From Candidatus Phaeomarinibacter sp. (GTDB lineage Bacteria > Pseudomonadota > Alphaproteobacteria > CGMCC-115125), in the NCBI GenBank assembly GCA_028279995.1, contig JANQMQ010000310.1:1-6054 (forward strand): a stretch of DNA of 6,054 bases, in the 5' to 3' direction. The position numbers and the translations under genes were made by a program. This document shows, one piece after another, positions 4,532-6,054 of the stretch (positions are counted from its first letter, which is position 1; every line of letters begins with the position of its first letter). The notes beneath the pieces are model-generated. The model searched no databases, was not told where the DNA came from, and was given only the letters and a program-made list of their open reading frames with translations.

Positions 4532-6031
4532 ATGCCGTGGCAGTACAAACCGGCTTCGAACGCGAGTGGCGCGTTCAGCCTGGTAATTGATGCCGACGTA
4601 ATCTATTCCGGCTGCGATTCATATGCCTTCATGACCGAGTTCAGCACCGGGCAAACTTATGCGCACTACATTTCCAGCTACGGGAATGGTGTCGATAACC
4701 GGGTCAACATGGCCGTCGCAGGGGCCTCCCCACGGGTTGCTGTTGCAGGCTATCAGGGTGTCGTCATTGCCTATGAGGCAAAGGGCATGCAGGGCGGCAT
4801 GAACAAGGTGTGGTCAAACTCGCTCAAAGGCACTGGTGATGATGTTGTTCACGTGACCGGTGACACGGGTTACGTATATGCCGGAACCAACGGGTATGTC
4901 CGGAAGCTGGATGCAGCAAGCGGTCAGATCACTGCATCGAATGACCTTCCCGATCGCGGCAATCATGAAGTCACACTCGTCCTGTGGAACGGTCTTCTGG
5001 TTGCGGGGACCAATGGCTGGCTTGTGGGCATGGATGCGGTCTCACTTGCTACACGATGGCAGCTCAGCCTGCCAAAGGCAGGTTATGATGTCGTGGCACT
5101 TGATACGAACACGGATTACATCTTCGCGGCGTCCGCCGGATACCTGTATTGCGTTGATGCGAATGGCAACATCCAAGACACGAACAGTCTTAAAGGGACT
5201 GGAAGTGCATCTCCCACGCTGTCGGTGAACAACTCAAAGGTGCTTGTTGGGTGCGCGAAGAAGCTTTTCTACTTCAATGAAGTTGACGGGATCTTCGAGC
5301 ATGAGTGGACAGAGAGCATTCCCAACTCCGGTGCCAACACCCCTGGCAATCGGGTCGATGTATTTGCTGGAAACCACTACGCGGTTGCTGCCCGGTCTGG
5401 CTTTGTGTTCGGCTTGGACTACAGCCCGAACGCGAATCCGCGAATCGCGCGAAAAGAGCCTTTGAAGGGGCTTGGCAACTACCCCGTTGCATTCGAGATG
5501 GTCGGCAACGAAGTCATCATGGGGATCAATGGCACACTTGCCGTGAGTCCGTTGTCTCTGGCTGCATTCCCAGCGCAGTATCAGTTTGAGACTAACTGGT
5601 GCTGGCTTGCCTGCGCCGCGAGCGTGTCTAGCTACTATCAAAGCTCTTCCGGCCTCTATACGCAGTGCAGCCTTGCTGACAAGCTGCTGGGCCAGAACTT
5701 TTGTTGCATTGTTGGGAGTGCTCCGAGTTGCAACAAACCTGGATATGTTAGCCAAGCACTGGATGAGACCGGGAACAATGCGGGCGGTATCGAGTACGCC
5801 CTCGGCCTTGAACAGCTCAGCATGCAAATTGGCCTCGGCCGGCCCGTCGTGGCGGATGTATTTGCGTCTCAGAACGTCGGGCATTTCGTTGTGATCACCG
5901 GCCTCCACCCGGACCAGACGATTGATGTGGTCGATCCAACCAGTGGCTTTTCGACACTACTCTATACAGAGTTTCTCTATCACTATCTGGGCGGCTACGA
6001 GTGGGGCCGGACGGTCTATACGGAAGACTGA
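4532..6031 (+). CDS. Beta-propeller protein with C-terminal papain-like (AvrRpt2/C70-like) cysteine peptidase domain
   Basis: A 499-residue two-part protein. Residues about 15-346 hold seven or eight irregular repeats of about 40 residues with the pattern 'VYAGTNGYVRKLDAASG', 'LVAGTNGWLVGMDAVS', 'IFAASAGYLYCVDANG', as in PQQ/WD40-like propellers. The short motif SLKGTG returns at 97-102 and 219-224, with PLKGLG at 310-315. Residues about 347-499 resemble the papain-like peptidases grouped with AvrRpt2. Gln351 stands six residues before Cys357 (NWCW), the same gap as papain Gln19-Cys25. These are followed by QCSLADKLLG, a Cys-Cys pair (391-392), Cys400, His451 (GHFVVI) and Asp468 (VDP). No signal peptide or membrane segment is seen, so it is cytosolic or leaves by a non-Sec route. 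The likely role is a sensor or scaffold joined to a protease; target and pathway are unknown. Base composition looks lower in GC than its neighbours. A further gene begins 16 nt downstream. The propeller call is by repeat pattern; the peptidase call is stronger. Confidence 0.8.
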   Translation: MPWQYKPASNASGAFSLVIDADVIYSGCDSYAFMTEFSTGQTYAHYISSYGNGVDNRVNMAVAGASPRVAVAGYQGVVIAYEAKGMQGGMNKVWSNSLKGTGDDVVHVTGDTGYVYAGTNGYVRKLDAASGQITASNDLPDRGNHEVTLVLWNGLLVAGTNGWLVGMDAVSLATRWQLSLPKAGYDVVALDTNTDYIFAASAGYLYCVDANGNIQDTNSLKGTGSASPTLSVNNSKVLVGCAKKLFYFNEVDGIFEHEWTESIPNSGANTPGNRVDVFAGNHYAVAARSGFVFGLDYSPNANPRIARKEPLKGLGNYPVAFEMVGNEVIMGINGTLAVSPLSLAAFPAQYQFETNWCWLACAASVSSYYQSSSGLYTQCSLADKLLGQNFCCIVGSAPSCNKPGYVSQALDETGNNAGGIEYALGLEQLSMQIGLGRPVVADVFASQNVGHFVVITGLHPDQTIDVVDPTSGFSTLLYTEFLYHYLGGYEWGRTVYTED

Positions 6032-6035
6032 TAGC

Positions 6036-6040
6036 AGGAG
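6036..6040 (+). promoter_or_regulatory. Ribosome binding site of the downstream gene
   Basis: AGGAG lies 7 nt before an ATG at 6048 and directly after the stop of the propeller-peptidase gene. It indicates a following gene in the same transcript. Confidence 0.6.
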
Positions 6041-6047
6041 CTGAACC

Positions 6048-6054
6048 ATGTCCC
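6048..6054 (+). CDS. Start of a downstream gene, cut by the window edge
   Basis: Only ATG, TCC and one further base are visible (Met-Ser). The well-placed AGGAG and the 16-nt gap from the preceding stop make a real, co-transcribed gene likely. Nothing can be said of its product. Its identity (inhibitor, substrate or partner) would say much about the peptidase gene. Confidence 0.5.

Noticed and set aside
4532..4600. Signal peptide on the propeller-peptidase protein
   Set aside because: The N-terminus has no basic start followed by a hydrophobic stretch; it begins MPWQYKPASN and goes straight into repeat-like sequence.
5234..5908. Minus-strand open frame of 224 codons across the peptidase domain
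   Set aside because: It overlaps conserved peptidase motifs on the plus strand and shows no recognisable domain.

Overview
The window looks like chromosomal DNA from an alphaproteobacterium. This is suggested by GC-rich coding, acyl-CoA and ketone metabolism genes, a small flagellar rod-like gene preceded by a near-match to a CtrA box, and a divergent TetR/monooxygenase pair. I cannot name the genus; a marine or oil-degrading type (Parvibaculum- or Hyphomonas-like) is only a guess.

Positions 1-1592 hold a short forward operon. A crotonase (enoyl-CoA hydratase/isomerase family) gene is cut by the left edge. It is followed 37 nt later by an NAD-type short-chain dehydrogenase with its own good ribosome site. 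These fit acyl-CoA or alcohol/ketone catabolism. Positions 1593-2009 carry a small orphan gene with flagellar rod-like ends. Ahead of it are a CtrA-like box and a strong 12-bp hairpin.

Positions 2041-4330 are a classic regulated pair. A Baeyer-Villiger-type flavin monooxygenase is on the minus strand and a TetR repressor is on the plus strand. The 130-nt gap between them holds a perfect 9-bp inverted repeat that overlaps the -35 elements proposed for both genes. The simplest model is that TetR represses both genes until a ketone-like or acyl-CoA-like ligand appears.

Positions 4331-6054 differ in character. A 201-nt non-coding stretch is followed by a 499-residue protein joining about seven beta-propeller repeats to a C-terminal papain-like (AvrRpt2/C70-like) cysteine peptidase domain. 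That domain has a recognisable Gln, Cys, His and Asp. Its base composition looks lower in GC than its neighbours. A second gene starts 16 nt after it, with a good ribosome site, and runs off the window. This propeller-peptidase plus unknown partner is the best candidate for an undescribed system.
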